This document shows positions 16,717-25,001 of a stretch of 64,000 bases of DNA, one piece after another; within the stretch, counting starts at the first letter, position 1, and every line of letters starts with the position of its first letter. The notes below the pieces were generated by a model. It saw nothing but the letters and a program-made list of their open reading frames with translations. It did no database searches and was not told the origin of the DNA. Source of the DNA: Paenibacillus sp. CF384. GTDB lineage: Bacteria > Bacillota > Bacilli > Paenibacillales > Paenibacillaceae. Made by a program: the position numbers and the translations under genes. The stretch lies in the NCBI RefSeq assembly GCF_900106745.1, contig NZ_FNNV01000008.1:205835-269834 (forward strand), read 5' to 3'.

Positions 16717-18477
16717 ATGCCAAGAATGAATTTGTTCAGCAAAATCGTCATCACACTGGCAGTGCTAATCGTGTTGATTGCAGGACTCTATTTCCTCTCC
16801 AATCAGACGAGCACGGATGTGCTGCGAAATGAGCTCAATAAGTCGAATACGAGCAAGCTCGACTTCTTCCAATCGCAGGTGGACGCGAATATGGACTCTG
16901 TCACGTTATGGCCGAATTTGCTCGTGCGCGATCCTGATATTTCTGAGCTGAGGGACATGGCTCCGATCGGAGGAGGTTCTCTGGACCTCGATATGATTAA
17001 TTTAGTGAAACGAATTCAACAGAAGATAAGCACGCAGGAGAGCTCTATCAACTGGAAATGCTCGCTTTACATATACTCGCCTAGACTTGGCCGCGTCATC
17101 ACCGTCAATGATGTGCGAAGCTATGACGATACGGCGCTGAAACAACGTCTGAAGCAAGGCTGGCATGTGAGGAAGGATTCGCCGGATGCCACGAACAGCT
17201 ACGAATTCTCTCTGCTAACCGTTACGCCGTATTATGCGATGAATCAGCCTGAGGATGCCGATCTCATTATCGAGGTACGCTTCAATAGCAGCAATATCGT
17301 TGGCATGCTGGATGAATTCAACAGCGACGGCAGGCGCAATCCGTTCTTCTACAAGCAGGACGTAGGGACGATTTTTAACAACACGGCAGACCGGAGCGTG
17401 GCGCAGGAGCTGGTAGGCAAGCTGGAGCAGCAGCATCTGATGGATATCAGCAATCAGACGATTGAGCTGAAGGGCATCAAGTATTTGGTCAATACGAAGC
17501 AGTCGCCGGTGACGCAGTGGTACCTGGTCGACTATATCCCTTATAGCGACGTCATTGGCCCGATTCAGAAGTCGAACCATTTGTTCTATGCCACGCTGGT
17601 TTCATTGCTCATTATGGGCTGCGTGATGGCTTATCTCTTGTACGCGCAGGTTCAAGTACCGATGAAGCGGCTCATTCAGAGCTTCCAACGGCTCAAGCAA
17701 GAGGACTATTCCGTTCGACTCGTGCCCAAAGGAAATGGCGAATTCAGCTACGTCTTCATGCGGTTCAATTCCATGGTAGCGCAAATTCAGGAGCTGTTCG
17801 GTACCGTTTATCTAGAGAAAATCCATGTGCGGGAAGCGCGGCTGAAGCAGCTGCAATCGCAAATCAATCCGCATTTCTTCTATAACTGTTTCTCGTTTAT
17901 ATCGAGCATGGCGAAATTAGAGAACTACAAGGCGATTGTGGCCATGTCTCAAAATCTATCGGCCTACTACCGCTATACCACGAGGCAGGAGCGAGGCGAA
18001 GTCAAGCTGGCGGAGGAGCTGGATTTTGTGACGAGCTACCTGGAGATTCAGCGGCTTCGTATGAACCGGCTGCATTTTGAGGTGGAGCTCCCCTCTTGGC
18101 TGCGCCATCTGGACATTCCGCCGCTGCTCATTCAGCCGCTTGTGGAGAATGCCGTCCTGCACGGCATCGAAGGCCGAGCAGGTGAAGGCATTATTCGTCT
18201 CACAGCGAAGGAGGAGGACGGAGAAATCCAAATTCGCGTCGAGGACAACGGCAAAGGGCTTGATGAAGCGGGGATCCGATCACTCATGAATAAGTTAGAT
18301 GAGCCCATGGGCGAAGAGACCGGCTGCGGATTATGGAACGTCAATCAGCGGCTGCAGCTGCGCTATGGTGAAGAAGCGGGAATGACGATTACCAATGGCG
18401 AGCATGGCGGCCTCATCGTAACGCTGCATTGGCCCAAACAGCACAGTGACGGAAAGGAGATCGGAGGGCATGATTGA
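16717..18477 (+). CDS. YesM-type sensor histidine kinase (galactan locus)
   Basis: This membrane sensor of about 586 residues has a short cytoplasmic N-terminus, a first membrane helix (about 8-28), an extracytoplasmic sensing domain of about 260 residues, a second helix (about 287-308), HAMP, and a His_kinase (PF06580) domain with phospho-acceptor His in QSQINPHFFYN. The HATPase_c domain has LVENAVLHGIEG (N box), VEDNGKGL (G1) and GCGLWNVNQRL (G2). It is expected to phosphorylate the overlapping AraC-type regulator. The start is uncertain: ATGs at 16672, 16705 and 16717 are all possible and none has a strong site. The position between GH53 genes and an ABC importer suggests it senses galactan fragments. 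Confidence 0.87.
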   Translation: MPRMNLFSKIVITLAVLIVLIAGLYFLSNQTSTDVLRNELNKSNTSKLDFFQSQVDANMDSVTLWPNLLVRDPDISELRDMAPIGGGSLDLDMINLVKRIQQKISTQESSINWKCSLYIYSPRLGRVITVNDVRSYDDTALKQRLKQGWHVRKDSPDATNSYEFSLLTVTPYYAMNQPEDADLIIEVRFNSSNIVGMLDEFNSDGRRNPFFYKQDVGTIFNNTADRSVAQELVGKLEQQHLMDISNQTIELKGIKYLVNTKQSPVTQWYLVDYIPYSDVIGPIQKSNHLFYATLVSLLIMGCVMAYLLYAQVQVPMKRLIQSFQRLKQEDYSVRLVPKGNGEFSYVFMRFNSMVAQIQELFGTVYLEKIHVREARLKQLQSQINPHFFYNCFSFISSMAKLENYKAIVAMSQNLSAYYRYTTRQERGEVKLAEELDFVTSYLEIQRLRMNRLHFEVELPSWLRHLDIPPLLIQPLVENAVLHGIEGRAGEGIIRLTAKEEDGEIQIRVEDNGKGLDEAGIRSLMNKLDEPMGEETGCGLWNVNQRLQLRYGEEAGMTITNGEHGGLIVTLHWPKQHSDGKEIGGHD

Positions 18478-20071
18478 AATTTTGCTCGTGGACGATGAGT
18501 CCTATGTGACAGAAAGCTTAAAGAAAACGATTCCTTGGGAAGCGCTTAACGTTCGTGCTGTCTATACGGCGGCGTCTGCCATGGAAGCCATTGCGATTAT
18601 GGAGAGTCAATCGATCGATATCCTCGTGACCGATATTCGAATGCCGGAGATGGACGGTCTTGCGCTTGTTCGCTTGGTAAGCGAGCGTTGGCCGGATATG
18701 AGGCGAATTCTGCTCACAGGCTACTCCGATTTCGAATACGCGAAGAAGGCGATCCAGCTGCAGGTGTCCGATTATATACTGAAGCCTGTAGATGATGATG
18801 AGTTTATGCGTAGCATTTTGGGAGCAATCGAATCGCTCAAGGATGAGTGGGAGGAAGCCGACCGCTATCACCGGCTGCTCTACGATATGAAGTCGGATCA
18901 ATCCGTGCTCAAAGAAAACCTCATGAGCGATCTGCTGCTCGGCAGGCAGCTATCGAGTCAGACCATCGGTGAAAAACTCCGTCAGTATGCACTTCCGATA
19001 AGTTTGGACGCGCCTTCGTTCCTTATGCTGATTCAGCTGGGCAGCCATTTTGCCGATTATGATCCGCAGTCGGTAAGGCTCATTGAATTTGCGGTCGGTA
19101 ATATCGCCGAAGAAGTGCTGGGTTCATCGTTTCACGTATGGCACAGCAAAGCGCCTCACGATTGTCTCGTTCTCCTGATCTCCGGTGAGATCAGGCCGCT
19201 GCGGGCAGAGATGGAGAAGCTCGCTGGTGAAGTCGGCATGCAGGTGCGCACCCATCTCAAAGGCGACATCTCCATTGTCGTCAGCCCGTGGTTCGAATTT
19301 CCGAGCAAGCTCTCGGCCGCTTATCGCAGCGCGCTTGGTGCATTGCTCCAGCATGGACGTACGAACGAGGCAATGATTCTGTTTCAAGAGGATTACCCGG
19401 AGAGTCGTTATTCGGTGAAATCGATTGAGGCATTATATAAGCCCCCAACGCTCATTCATTTGCTAGAGTCGAAGCAGTGGACGGCGGCTGAAGAGAAGAT
19501 TAGCGAAGTATTTGGTTATTTGGAAGCGGAGAAAGCATTCATTACGATGGAGCATCTGTACGAAGTGTATCTCTGCATCACGAATGCTTATCTCTACCTC
19601 GTTCATAAGCAAGGGCTGTTGAGCCATCAAATTGAAGGTTTGGAGTTCGATCTCATGCTGAATCAGAGCGTGCTGCAGTCACCGGATCGGCTGCGCAAAT
19701 GGGCGCTTCTTTCGCTGGAGAAGCTGAAGCAAGAAATGTCTGAATCGGATCGCTACACGAAGAGCCATATGATTAAGCAGGTGCAGGAGCTCGTTACGCA
19801 GGACATTGGGCTTGATATTTCGGTCAAAACGATTGCCGATAAAGTGTATCTGCATCCGGTCTATCTCTCGAAGATTTACAAGAGCGAGACAGGAGAGAGT
19901 CTTGGCGATTTCATCATTCGGATCCGGATGGAGAAGGCACTCTACCTGCTGAAGCATTCCAATAAGAAAATCTACGAGATTACCTCGGAGCTGGGTTATC
20001 AGAACCCGCAATATTTTAGCAAAATGTTCAAGAAGCATTATGGCATGACACCGAATGAATATCGGGACTAA
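18470..20071 (+). CDS. YesN-type response regulator, AraC-family DNA-binding domain (galactan locus)
   Basis: The 533-residue protein has a receiver domain (about 1-120; phospho-acceptor Asp in DILVTDIRMPEMDG, Lys in YILKPVDDDEF), a long middle region of about 300 residues and a C-terminal double helix-turn-helix (about 435-533: ISVKTIADKVYLHPVYLSKIYKSETGESL, then YQNPQYFSKMFKKHYGMTPNEYR). Start ATG 18470 overlaps the kinase stop by 8 bases and has AAAGGAG at a good distance. It probably activates the conserved promoters at 12261 and 20074; the latter begins 3 bases after this stop codon. Confidence 0.9.
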   Translation: MIEILLVDDESYVTESLKKTIPWEALNVRAVYTAASAMEAIAIMESQSIDILVTDIRMPEMDGLALVRLVSERWPDMRRILLTGYSDFEYAKKAIQLQVSDYILKPVDDDEFMRSILGAIESLKDEWEEADRYHRLLYDMKSDQSVLKENLMSDLLLGRQLSSQTIGEKLRQYALPISLDAPSFLMLIQLGSHFADYDPQSVRLIEFAVGNIAEEVLGSSFHVWHSKAPHDCLVLLISGEIRPLRAEMEKLAGEVGMQVRTHLKGDISIVVSPWFEFPSKLSAAYRSALGALLQHGRTNEAMILFQEDYPESRYSVKSIEALYKPPTLIHLLESKQWTAAEEKISEVFGYLEAEKAFITMEHLYEVYLCITNAYLYLVHKQGLLSHQIEGLEFDLMLNQSVLQSPDRLRKWALLSLEKLKQEMSESDRYTKSHMIKQVQELVTQDIGLDISVKTIADKVYLHPVYLSKIYKSETGESLGDFIIRIRMEKALYLLKHSNKKIYEITSELGYQNPQYFSKMFKKHYGMTPNEYRD

Positions 20072-20073
20072 GC

Positions 20074-20153
20074 GTGCAGAAAGGTTGGCAAAGGTGCAGA
20101 AATCTTCGCTAAGTATCATAGGTTCGGCACTTATACTTCCCTATAATTAATCT
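20074..20153 (+). promoter_or_regulatory. promoter of the galactan-locus binding-protein operon
   Basis: A direct repeat, GTGCAGAAA at 20074 and 20094 (period 20, as expected for an AraC-type protein binding one DNA face), precedes a -10 TATAAT at 20142-20147 with no recognisable -35. The block matches 12261-12340 upstream of the GH53 gene without gaps (33/47 upstream, 13/13 around the -10). Confidence 0.7.
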
Positions 20154-20183
20154 TGTAAGACATCAACGCGTAGGGGGAAGAAC

Positions 20184-21923
20184 ATGACAACCACATGGAA
20201 AAAGGGGATATTCGCAGCATCCGCGCTTATGCTGATGGCTTCCGGTTTGGCGGCTTGCTCCGGCAATAACGAGAGCGGCGGCAACGCTAACGGGAACAAG
20301 AATGCGGCTTCCACGGAGCAGAGCAATGCGACGAACAACACAGCAGCGAACACGACCGAAGAGGCGAAGCCGGAGAGCGCATATAAAGACAAATACGACC
20401 CGGCCGTTACCATCTCTACTGTATGGGGCGTTGATCCTGCACTGAAATTTAAGAACGGTGAATCTATCGAGAATAACGTTTCTACCAAGTGGGCACTAGA
20501 TACGCTGGGGATCAAGATCGATTCGCTCTGGTCCGTAACCGATACGAATAATGCTTTTGCGACGAAGCTCAGACTGTCGATGTCTTCCGGTCAGGATCTG
20601 CCGGATGTCGTGACGGTCGGCGACTCTCAATTGGCACAGGATTTAATCGAAACCGGCGCGTTCCGCGATGTAGGCGAGCTGTTCGACCAGTATGCGAACG
20701 AGAAGTGGAAAACCGCGATGAACCTCGACTCGAACGTCTGGAATCCTTACATCCGCGATGGCAAGAAGATGGGCATTCCGGTTCTTGATTACGCATACAA
20801 CCACGATTACCTGCTGTGGATCCGCCAAGACTGGCTGGATAAGCTGAATTTGCAAGCACCGAAGACGCTCGATGATTTGGAGAAAATCATGGATGCGTTC
20901 AAGAATCAGAATCCGGACGGTCTGAAGCCGGATAAAGTGGTACCTTTGTCCATCGGCTTCAAGTCGACCATGAATACTTGGATGGGCGATCCATCTTGGA
21001 TCTTCGGCGCTTACGGCACAATCCCGGCACAATGGAATCAAGCGGCTGACGGCAGCTTGGAGTGGGGCTCCGTTAATCCGGCTTCCAAGCAAGCGCTGCA
21101 GAAGCTGAAGCAGTGGCGTGATAAAGGTTATATTCCGAGCGAGGCAGCGATCTGGGATGAGAATAAGACTGCGGAGCCTGCGGTTGCAGGAACAGCGGGC
21201 ATCATTCCGGGACCTTACTGGATGAGCGGCTGGCCGCTGCTGGACACAGCGAAGAACGTACCTTCAGCAGTATGGAAGCCATATGCACTTCCTACTGGAC
21301 CGGACGGCAAAGCAGGACGCCATGGCACAAACTTTACGAGCGGCGTAACGCTGATCAATAAGGACATGGAGCATCCGGAAGCGATTTTCACCTACCAGAA
21401 TTACCTGTTTGATCATCTGGCTGATCCGCAAACGGGCAGCGATTGGGATCTTGGCGTATTCAAGGGTTATGACTACGATCTAGACGCTAACAACAACCCG
21501 CTGTATCTAGACAAAATCCCTGGCGGCGAAGTAAACATCAACCGCTATTGGCTCGTGAAAGACGGCGCGCGTATTCCGGATGCTCAGATGAAAGCACTCT
21601 TGAAGCTGGCTGACGGAAGCGAGGCATCGACGAAGCTGGAGAAAGAAGTGAAGAATAACTACGGGCCGGAAACGCCTGCTGCAGCGAAAGTGCTGTTATC
21701 GCAGCCGGATATCTCGTTCAAGGACTTGTTCACAGGTCCGGCGACGCAAACGATGCAATCCAAGCTGGACTACCTGAAGAAGATCGAGCTGCAAACCTTC
21801 AACGAAATTATCTATGGCAAGAAGGGCTTGGACAGCTTCGACCAATTCGTCGCAGACTGGAAATCCGCTGGCGGCGACAAAATGACGCAAGAAGTCAACG
21901 ACTGGTACAAGAGCACCAAATAA
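20184..21923 (+). CDS. extracellular solute-binding lipoprotein of a sugar ABC importer
   Basis: The 579-residue protein has a signal peptide with lipobox LAAC-S, a low-complexity Asn/Ala/Thr/Glu linker (about 29-60) and a periplasmic-binding-like fold of the large LplA/YtcQ class common in Paenibacillus. Features include a Trp-rich ligand region (WMGDPSWIFGAYG) and a YxxxxxDLPDVV-like start (SSGQDLPDVVTVGDSQL). It should capture oligosaccharides, probably galacto-oligosaccharides given the GH53 neighbour and the shared promoter. Start ATG 20184 with GGGGGAAG upstream. A terminator separates it from the permease genes. Confidence 0.88.
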   Translation: MTTTWKKGIFAASALMLMASGLAACSGNNESGGNANGNKNAASTEQSNATNNTAANTTEEAKPESAYKDKYDPAVTISTVWGVDPALKFKNGESIENNVSTKWALDTLGIKIDSLWSVTDTNNAFATKLRLSMSSGQDLPDVVTVGDSQLAQDLIETGAFRDVGELFDQYANEKWKTAMNLDSNVWNPYIRDGKKMGIPVLDYAYNHDYLLWIRQDWLDKLNLQAPKTLDDLEKIMDAFKNQNPDGLKPDKVVPLSIGFKSTMNTWMGDPSWIFGAYGTIPAQWNQAADGSLEWGSVNPASKQALQKLKQWRDKGYIPSEAAIWDENKTAEPAVAGTAGIIPGPYWMSGWPLLDTAKNVPSAVWKPYALPTGPDGKAGRHGTNFTSGVTLINKDMEHPEAIFTYQNYLFDHLADPQTGSDWDLGVFKGYDYDLDANNNPLYLDKIPGGEVNINRYWLVKDGARIPDAQMKALLKLADGSEASTKLEKEVKNNYGPETPAAAKVLLSQPDISFKDLFTGPATQTMQSKLDYLKKIELQTFNEIIYGKKGLDSFDQFVADWKSAGGDKMTQEVNDWYKSTK

Positions 21924-21933
21924 CCCGACTCCG

Positions 21934-21964
21934 GGGCAGCTGGGCAACCGGCTGCTCTTTTTTT
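21934..21964 (+). terminator. intra-operon terminator/attenuator after the binding-protein gene
   Basis: GGGCAGC-tGG-gcaa-CCg-GCTGCTC is a tight hairpin with a GCAA tetraloop followed by seven T. No promoter is obvious before the next gene (start 22032), so it probably acts as a partial terminator that lets the binding protein be made in excess over the permeases. Confidence 0.85.
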
Positions 21965-22031
21965 AAACTTGCTGGCTGGTGCGGGGAGTTGCGTCCCGCT
22001 GGAATAACTTAACAATCGCATTAGGAGGTAC

Positions 22032-22934
22032 ATGATGACTAGTTATCTCAAAAGAACATGGTACTTTCATGTGATGCTTCTGCCTGCCCTTGTGTTTCTC
22101 ATCGTGTTCAACTACTTGCCGATGGGCGGCATTGTGATGGCGTTTCAAGATTACAAGCCATGGCTGCACATCAGCGGATCCGATTGGATCGGGCTTGATA
22201 ATTTCCGAGCGCTGTTTGAACGCGAGGATAGCTTGCAGGTCATCTGGAATACCTTTTTTATCGCCTTGCTCAAAATCATTTTCAACTTGATCACGCCGTT
22301 TACGTTTGCGATTCTGCTTAATGAAATCCGCCAGCGGCACTTGAACCGCTCGGTGCAAACGTTAGTCTATCTGCCCCATTTCCTCTCGTGGGTTATTCTC
22401 GGGGGCATCCTCGTGGAGTTCCTCTCCTCCGACGGAGGGTTCGTCAATCGCGTGCTGGGTCAGCTGTTTGGGATCAAGCCGATCTTCTTCCTCGGAGATG
22501 GCAACTGGTTCCGTTTCACCGTCATCGTGTCCGAGGTGTGGAAGGAATTCGGCTACGGCACGATCGTATTCCTGGCCGCACTGGCCGGCATCAATCCTTC
22601 GCTCTACGAGGCCGCAGAGATGGACGGCGCGAGCCGCTGGAAGCAGACGCTGCATATTACGATTCCATCGCTGATTCCGATCGCGATTGTGGTGGGCACG
22701 CTGTCGCTCGGCAACATACTCAATGCGGGCTTCGATCAGATTTTCAACCTCTACAATCCGCTGGTGCTGGATAAAGGCGATATAATCGATACTTTCGTTT
22801 TTCGTACCGCGATTCTCGATGGACAGTTCGGTTTTGCGACGGCAGTGGGGCTGTTCAAATCCGTCATCAGCATGATCCTGATTATTATTTCGTACCGGTT
22901 AGCCTCCAAATGGGCCAATTACCGGGTGTTCTAG
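22032..22934 (+). CDS. sugar ABC transporter permease, LplB-like
   Basis: This inner-membrane subunit of 300 residues has six membrane helices; it starts with HVMLLPALVFLIVFNYLPMGGIVMAFQDY, typical of LplB/UgpA-type permeases. The cytoplasmic EAA loop that docks the ATPase is GINPSLYEAAEMDGASRWKQ followed by ITIPSL. It pairs with the permease 15 bases downstream. AGGAGGT precedes two adjacent ATGs; the second (22035) is better spaced. No ATPase gene is nearby. Confidence 0.93.
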   Translation: MMTSYLKRTWYFHVMLLPALVFLIVFNYLPMGGIVMAFQDYKPWLHISGSDWIGLDNFRALFEREDSLQVIWNTFFIALLKIIFNLITPFTFAILLNEIRQRHLNRSVQTLVYLPHFLSWVILGGILVEFLSSDGGFVNRVLGQLFGIKPIFFLGDGNWFRFTVIVSEVWKEFGYGTIVFLAALAGINPSLYEAAEMDGASRWKQTLHITIPSLIPIAIVVGTLSLGNILNAGFDQIFNLYNPLVLDKGDIIDTFVFRTAILDGQFGFATAVGLFKSVISMILIIISYRLASKWANYRVF

Positions 22935-22949
22935 GGAGGGGGCAGAGAG

Positions 22950-23828
22950 ATGTATCACAAAACGGTGCCTTATCGCGTATTTAACATCTTCAATACCGGT
23001 CTCCTGGTTCTATTGTCGCTCGCCTGCATTATACCGCTCATTCATGTGTTCGCGATTTCGTTCAGCGCGAAATCGGCGGCTGACGGCAACTTGGTCGGCT
23101 TGTGGCCGGTCGATTTCTCGACGGTCGCCTATACCAAAACCATCGATAACCCGGTATTCCTTCACTCGCTGTGGGTCTCGGTCAAGCGTACCGTTATCGG
23201 CACAATCGGCATTCTAGCTGTCGCTTGTCTGGCGGCATACCCGCTCTCGAAGGAAACCTTGCAGTTTAAAGGACGCTCGGTTTATGCATGGCTGTTCGTG
23301 TTCACGATGATTTTCAACGGTGGGCTTGTGCCCTTCTACATCGTCATCCAGAAGCTTCACCTCATGGATAATTTCTGGGTGCTCGTGCTGCCGGGAATCG
23401 TCAACGTGTGGCTCATTATCTTGCTGATGAACTTCTTCCGCGGTGTGCCGAAGGAGCTGGAGGAAGCGGCGCTGATCGATGGCTCAGGTCATTTTGGCAT
23501 CCTGTTTCGCATCTATCTGCCTGTCTCGCTGCCGGCCTTGGCGACGCTCGGACTGTTCGCGATGGTGTGGCATTGGAATTCTTGGTTTGACGGCATTCTG
23601 TATATTAGTGACAAAGGCGAATATCCTCTCGCTTCTTACCTGCAGACCGTTATCGTGTCACGGGATATGAGCTCCATGAATTTCTCCAAGCAGGAGATGG
23701 ATTTATTGTCTCAGAAGACGATCAATGCGGCACAGATCTTCATCGGCGCGCTGCCGATTCTCATTGTCTATCCGTTCTTGCAACGATTCTTCGTAAAAGG
23801 ACTGGTCATGGGCTCGGTGAAGGAATAG
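22950..23828 (+). CDS. sugar ABC transporter permease, YtcP/LplC-like
   Basis: The second permease of the heterodimer has 292 residues and six membrane helices. The EAA loop reads VPKELEEAALIDGSGHFGIL, and the C-terminus FLQRFFVKGLVMGSVKE is typical of the family. Start ATG 22950 follows GGGAGGGGG. It is the last gene of the galactan locus; the intergenic region after it carries the eut leader hairpins. Confidence 0.93.
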   Translation: MYHKTVPYRVFNIFNTGLLVLLSLACIIPLIHVFAISFSAKSAADGNLVGLWPVDFSTVAYTKTIDNPVFLHSLWVSVKRTVIGTIGILAVACLAAYPLSKETLQFKGRSVYAWLFVFTMIFNGGLVPFYIVIQKLHLMDNFWVLVLPGIVNVWLIILLMNFFRGVPKELEEAALIDGSGHFGILFRIYLPVSLPALATLGLFAMVWHWNSWFDGILYISDKGEYPLASYLQTVIVSRDMSSMNFSKQEMDLLSQKTINAAQIFIGALPILIVYPFLQRFFVKGLVMGSVKE

Positions 23829-23872
23829 GGCCGCAGCCACAGGCATATCTTGATAACAAAAGCATAGTCAGT

Positions 23873-23933
23873 TAGGCAATGGAGCCTAGGCAGGGAGCGC
23901 GCGCGGAGCACGCTTTCATCCTAGGCTCTTTCT
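23873..23933 (+). promoter_or_regulatory. ANTAR-type RNA hairpin overlapping a terminator (EutV antitermination leader)
   Basis: TAGGC-AATGGA-GCCTA (23873-23888) is a 5-bp stem with a hexaloop that has A at position 1 and G at position 4, the known signature of RNA hairpins bound by ANTAR proteins such as EutV. Its 3' half is shared with the 5' arm of a terminator: GAGCCTAGG (23882-23890) pairs with CCTAGGCTC (23920-23928), followed by TTTCT. The two folds are mutually exclusive, as in known eut leaders. The usual first hairpin (P1) could not be identified, and no strong sigma-A promoter is visible in the 134-bp gap. Confidence 0.75.
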
Positions 23934-23976
23934 GTCTGTCGGTGACTTCCCACCGGCAAGCTTGGAGGTGAGTGAA

Positions 23977-24654
23977 GTGATTCGGCCATCGCAACCACAG
24001 CTGCAACGGCGACCTATACGTGCCATTCCGCTGTCTGTCAGGGTCATTCCGAATGTAGATGCTGGACTGGCTGCACAGCTGGGTCTCAGACCCGGCATAC
24101 GGAGCATCGGGCTCCTTACATCTACCATCGATGATGTGGGTTATACCGCAATGGACGAAGCGACGAAGAAAGCGGCAGTTGAAGTGGTGTATGCCAAGTC
24201 GTTCTATGCCGGTTCCTCACACGCCTCAGGCCCGTTGTCGGGGGAGTTTATCGGCATGATTGGCGGCGCATCGCCGGCCGAAGTGACGAGCGGATTAGAA
24301 GCGGCAGTAGAGCTGATGCGGAGCGGAGCTTGCTTCTATGCCTTGAATGCGGAAGGAACGCATGCTTACTACGCGCATGTCATCTCCAGAACAGGTTCTT
24401 ATCTATCCGGCATTGCCCATATATCGGAGGGCGAACCGTTAGCTTACTTAATTGCACCGCCGCTTGAAGCGGTCTGCGGGTTAGATGCCGCACTGAAGGC
24501 TGCGGATGTGAGGCTGTGCACCTTTTATGGACCGCCTACAGAAACGAACTTCGCCGGTGGTTTATTGACAGGCAGTCAATCCGCCTGCATGGCTGCAGCT
24601 GAAGCCTTCGCCGAGGTGGTGACGGAAATCGCCGGGAAACCGATTAAGCTGTGA
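23977..24654 (+). CDS. eutL: EutL, trimeric microcompartment shell protein
   Basis: This tandem-BMC shell protein of 225 residues contributes trimers with a gated pore to the Eut shell. Recognisable segments are GLRPGIRSIGLLTSTIDDVGYTAMDEATKKA, YAKSFYAGSSHASGPLSGE and the C-terminal CTFYGPPTETNFAGGLLTG with SQSAC. Start GTG 23977 is placed by GGAGGTGA six bases upstream; the TTG at 23962 precedes that site. First gene of an eut operon of 14 tightly packed genes. Confidence 0.93.
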   Translation: MIRPSQPQLQRRPIRAIPLSVRVIPNVDAGLAAQLGLRPGIRSIGLLTSTIDDVGYTAMDEATKKAAVEVVYAKSFYAGSSHASGPLSGEFIGMIGGASPAEVTSGLEAAVELMRSGACFYALNAEGTHAYYAHVISRTGSYLSGIAHISEGEPLAYLIAPPLEAVCGLDAALKAADVRLCTFYGPPTETNFAGGLLTGSQSACMAAAEAFAEVVTEIAGKPIKL

Positions 24655-24674
24655 GAAAGCGTAGGTGAGTCAAT

Positions 24675-25001
24675 ATGAACAGGAAACAGCCATTGCAATC
24701 GCTGGGCATGATTGAGACATATGGGCTGCCCGCACTTATTGCAGCAGCGGATGCAGCGGCAAAGACGGCAGATGTGCGGGTTACGGCGTACGAGAAAATC
24801 GATGCCGGTATCGTGACACTCTATATTCTCGGCGATGTCGCGGCGGTGAAAGCAGCAGTGGATGCGGGCGGACAGGCAGCGCGGGCAGTGGGCAAGCTGC
24901 TTGGCGTTCATGTCATCGCGAGGCCGGATGGTTCGATTGCCTCTTTCATAGCGTCACTGATGCCTCCTGATTTGGCGGGAGGAGGTGACCCTACGGCATG
25001 A
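24675..25001 (+). CDS. BMC-H hexameric shell protein (EutM/EutK-like)
   Basis: This single BMC domain protein of 108 residues opens with LQSLGMIETYGLPALIAAADAAAKTADVRV, the canonical BMC-H start, and has a short hydrophilic C-terminal tail after VHVIARPDG. It forms hexameric shell tiles. The gene lies between eutL and eutE, where Firmicute eut loci have a second EutM-like gene. Start ATG 24675 has AGGTGAG upstream; its stop overlaps the eutE start as ATGA. The 13-residue tail may tune assembly; this is inference. Confidence 0.88.
   Translation: MNRKQPLQSLGMIETYGLPALIAAADAAAKTADVRVTAYEKIDAGIVTLYILGDVAAVKAAVDAGGQAARAVGKLLGVHVIARPDGSIASFIASLMPPDLAGGGDPTA

Noticed and set aside
23829..23872. First (P1) ANTAR hairpin
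   Set aside because: I looked for a stem with a hexaloop A-n-n-G-n-n before the clear hairpin and found none with more than two or three pairs.
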